64,000 nt of DNA, taken from positions 1 through 64,000 of the forward strand of contig NZ_JDFF01000024.1 of the NCBI RefSeq assembly GCF_000565015.1, given 5' to 3'. Both the position numbers and the translations under genes were made by a program. The first letter of the stretch is position 1. Each line of letters starts with the position of its first letter. Positions 62,675 through 64,000 of the stretch are shown in pieces. The DNA comes from Porphyromonas catoniae ATCC 51270 (GTDB lineage: Bacteria; Bacteroidota; Bacteroidia; Bacteroidales; Porphyromonadaceae). The notes beneath the pieces are model-generated. The model was not told the origin of the DNA. It ran no database searches and saw only the letters and a program-made list of their open reading frames with translations.

Positions 62675-62682
62675 TACCTTTG
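62675..62682 (+). promoter_or_regulatory. -7 box for the DUF488 gene
   Basis: TACCTTTG, a perfect TAnnTTTG, 58 bases upstream of the DUF488 start. Confidence 0.4.
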
Positions 62683-62739
62683 CCTTAGAGAGGTGAATAG
62701 CTTTTCCCTCCCTTGTATGTCTTCTAGTCAGTTAGAGCA

Positions 62740-63114
62740 ATGGAGCTACTTCTCAAGCGAGCCTACTTGCCTGCCTCTCCGACCGATGGCTACCGAGTCC
62801 TCGTTGACCGCCTTTGGCCTCGTGGGCTAAGCAAAGAGGAGGCAAGGCTAGATGAGTGGAACAAAGATCTTGCTCCCTCCTCGGAGCTTCGTCGCTGGTT
62901 TGGGCATGACCCTACACGGTGGGCTACCTTCAGCGAGCGTTATCTCACAGAGCTGCGGGCGAGCGGTGCCTGCCAAACCTTCTTGAGCAAAGTGATGCGA
63001 GAGGAGCGGGTGACACTCATTTATGCTGCACGAGACGAGGCGCACTGCCATCCGCTTGTGCTGAAGGCTTACCTAGAGGAGCTGATGACTCATGAGGGGG
63101 CGAGGGGTGTGTAA
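62740..63114 (+). CDS. DUF488-family protein
   Basis: 124 residues. The signature VLVDRLWPRGLSKEEARLDEWNKDLAPSSELRRWFGHDPTRWATF (about 21-65, read in pieces) and LIYAARDEAHCHPLVLKAYL near 95-114 define the short DUF488 form (YeaO-like). The family is widespread, of unknown activity, sometimes tied to heavy-metal or nitrosative stress. It lies 75 bases before the MeaB-type gene. Confidence 0.9.
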   Translation: MELLLKRAYLPASPTDGYRVLVDRLWPRGLSKEEARLDEWNKDLAPSSELRRWFGHDPTRWATFSERYLTELRASGACQTFLSKVMREERVTLIYAARDEAHCHPLVLKAYLEELMTHEGARGV

Positions 63115-63189
63115 TGAATTATTGATCCTTTCCCTCCACTCCTTTCTCCTAGCGAGCATATACAACACAAACAGATATATACCTACGAT

Positions 63190-64000
63190 ATGGATATCAA
63201 CGAAGAGCGACTGCATCACCCAGAGAATGACCCCGCTTACATGGGACTCAAGGTCAATGAGGGGGTGGTGGCACAGCCGATGATTAACCCAAACTTTAGG
63301 CGTGTAGCACGGCGTACCTATACGGTAGATGAGTTCGTGACTGGGATACTCGCCTCCGACATCACATGCCTGAGTCAGGCCGTTACGCTCGTGGAGAGTA
63401 ACCGACCAGAGCATCAGGCTATTGCTCAGCAGATCATAGAGCGTTGCCTGCCTTACTCGGGTAAATCTATGCGTATCGGCATCACAGGGGTGCCTGGAGC
63501 TGGGAAGAGTACTTCGATTGATACCTTCGGTATGCACCTCGTCAAGCAGGGGCGTAAGCTCGCTGTCCTAGCCATCGACCCAAGCAGTGAACGCTCGGGT
63601 GGGTCAATCCTGGGTGATAAGACGCGTATGGAACAGCTCTCCAGAGAGAAGAATGCCTTCATACGTCCTAGCCCTACGGCAGGATCCCTCGGTGGAGTTG
63701 CTCGTAAGACAAGGGAGACGATTATCCTATGTGAGGCGGCAGGCTTCGACACAATCTTTGTAGAGACAGTAGGTGTCGGGCAGAGTGAGACAGCAGTACA
63801 CTCGATGGTGGACTTCTTCCTGCTCATACAGCTGGCAGGTACAGGAGATGAACTACAGGGGATCAAGCGTGGCATCATGGAGATGGCAGATGCCATTGTC
63901 ATAAACAAGGCCGATGGTGACAACATTGACAAGGCTAACCTTGCAGCATCGCACTTTCGAAACGCCCTACATCTCTTCCCGCCAACCGAGTCGGGTTGGA
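63190..64000 (+). CDS. MeaB/ArgK-family GTPase (5' part, runs off the window)
   Basis: The open frame runs from ATG at 63190 to the window edge (270 codons, no stop). Walker A/G1 GITGVPGAGKST near 98-109, ILGDKTRMEQLS near 140 and a G3-type FVETVGVGQSE near 195, then VINKADGDN near 238 (G4, NKAD). MeaB is the chaperone GTPase of methylmalonyl-CoA mutase and guards its B12 cofactor. The mutase itself is outside the window. Methylmalonyl-CoA mutase implies propionate/succinate interconversion, usual in Bacteroidota. Confidence 0.92.
   Translation, partial: MDINEERLHHPENDPAYMGLKVNEGVVAQPMINPNFRRVARRTYTVDEFVTGILASDITCLSQAVTLVESNRPEHQAIAQQIIERCLPYSGKSMRIGITGVPGAGKSTSIDTFGMHLVKQGRKLAVLAIDPSSERSGGSILGDKTRMEQLSREKNAFIRPSPTAGSLGGVARKTRETIILCEAAGFDTIFVETVGVGQSETAVHSMVDFFLLIQLAGTGDELQGIKRGIMEMADAIVINKADGDNIDKANLAASHFRNALHLFPPTESGW

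Overview
The window is a stretch of a Bacteroidota chromosome, most likely a saccharolytic Porphyromonas or close relative (genus by inference). Pointers are SusC/SusD-type genes, Bacteroidota-only families (DUF4924, surface lipoproteins with Cys lipoboxes), promoters of the TTTG-N19-TAnnTTTG type and the general lack of Shine-Dalgarno sequences. I see no phage, plasmid, insertion sequence or CRISPR array. One tRNA (Leu, UAG) and one TPP riboswitch are present.

Layout. 1-2465: surface lipoprotein plus a 47-residue protein, with a leader hairpin that recurs in diverged form at 2641-2761. 3498-5923: CsgG / small lipoprotein / DUF4810 / DUF799 envelope operon. 6489-11335: SusC/SusD pair with a good promoter. 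11884-16016: pheS, nth and a three-gene ABC importer. 16117-18886: tgt, lptF/G-type permease, smpB. 19465-21732: GH92 mannosidase. 23121-27908: tRNA-Leu, then a TPP-riboswitch thiamine-salvage operon (TonB receptor, PnuT, thiamine pyrophosphokinase) and an Ogt-type alkyltransferase. 28281-31917: metallo-beta-lactamase-fold hydrolase and gcvP. 31989-35894: a PD-(D/E)XK-like nuclease gene with an unrecognised partner, DUF1697, and a helix-hairpin-helix envelope protein. 36536-41393: dnaN, exonuclease, coaBC, recN. 42291-47193: GH109-type enzyme, prfC, DUF4924, NPP-type phosphodiesterase. 47388-50584: folD, MFS transporter and GH130 phosphorylase. 50857-56814: nitroreductase, YceI, mscL and the cysS-GT2-lipoprotein-MarR run. 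57027-59088: GntR-controlled ABC transporter. 59427-64000: LysE transporter, CBM9-like and barrel-like proteins, DUF488, and the start of a MeaB-type GTPase.

How the genes work together. Separate loci (SusC/D, GH92, GH109, GH130 with its transporter) fit foraging on host N-glycans and mucin sugars, with GH92 trimming alpha-mannose and GH130 phosphorolysing the beta-mannosyl core. The thiamine operon imports thiamine through outer and inner membranes and converts it directly to TPP under TPP control. GcvP and MeaB suggest amino-acid and propionate metabolism.

The most striking signal is intergenic. Twelve short arrays of palindromes sit between transcription units, about one per 5 kb. Four sequence types are present: A, GAGTTA-N3-TAACTC; B, ACCACC-N2-GGTGGT; C, ACCCAC-N2-GTGGGT; D, ACCCTTGCAAGGGT. 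All share one architecture, a 14-17 bp palindrome repeated at a 23-24 bp pitch with variable spacers. The six type-A arrays each have exactly five units and exactly 23 bp pitch. I know of no described element that fully matches this, although the BrickBuilt/short direct repeats of P. gingivalis should be the first comparison.
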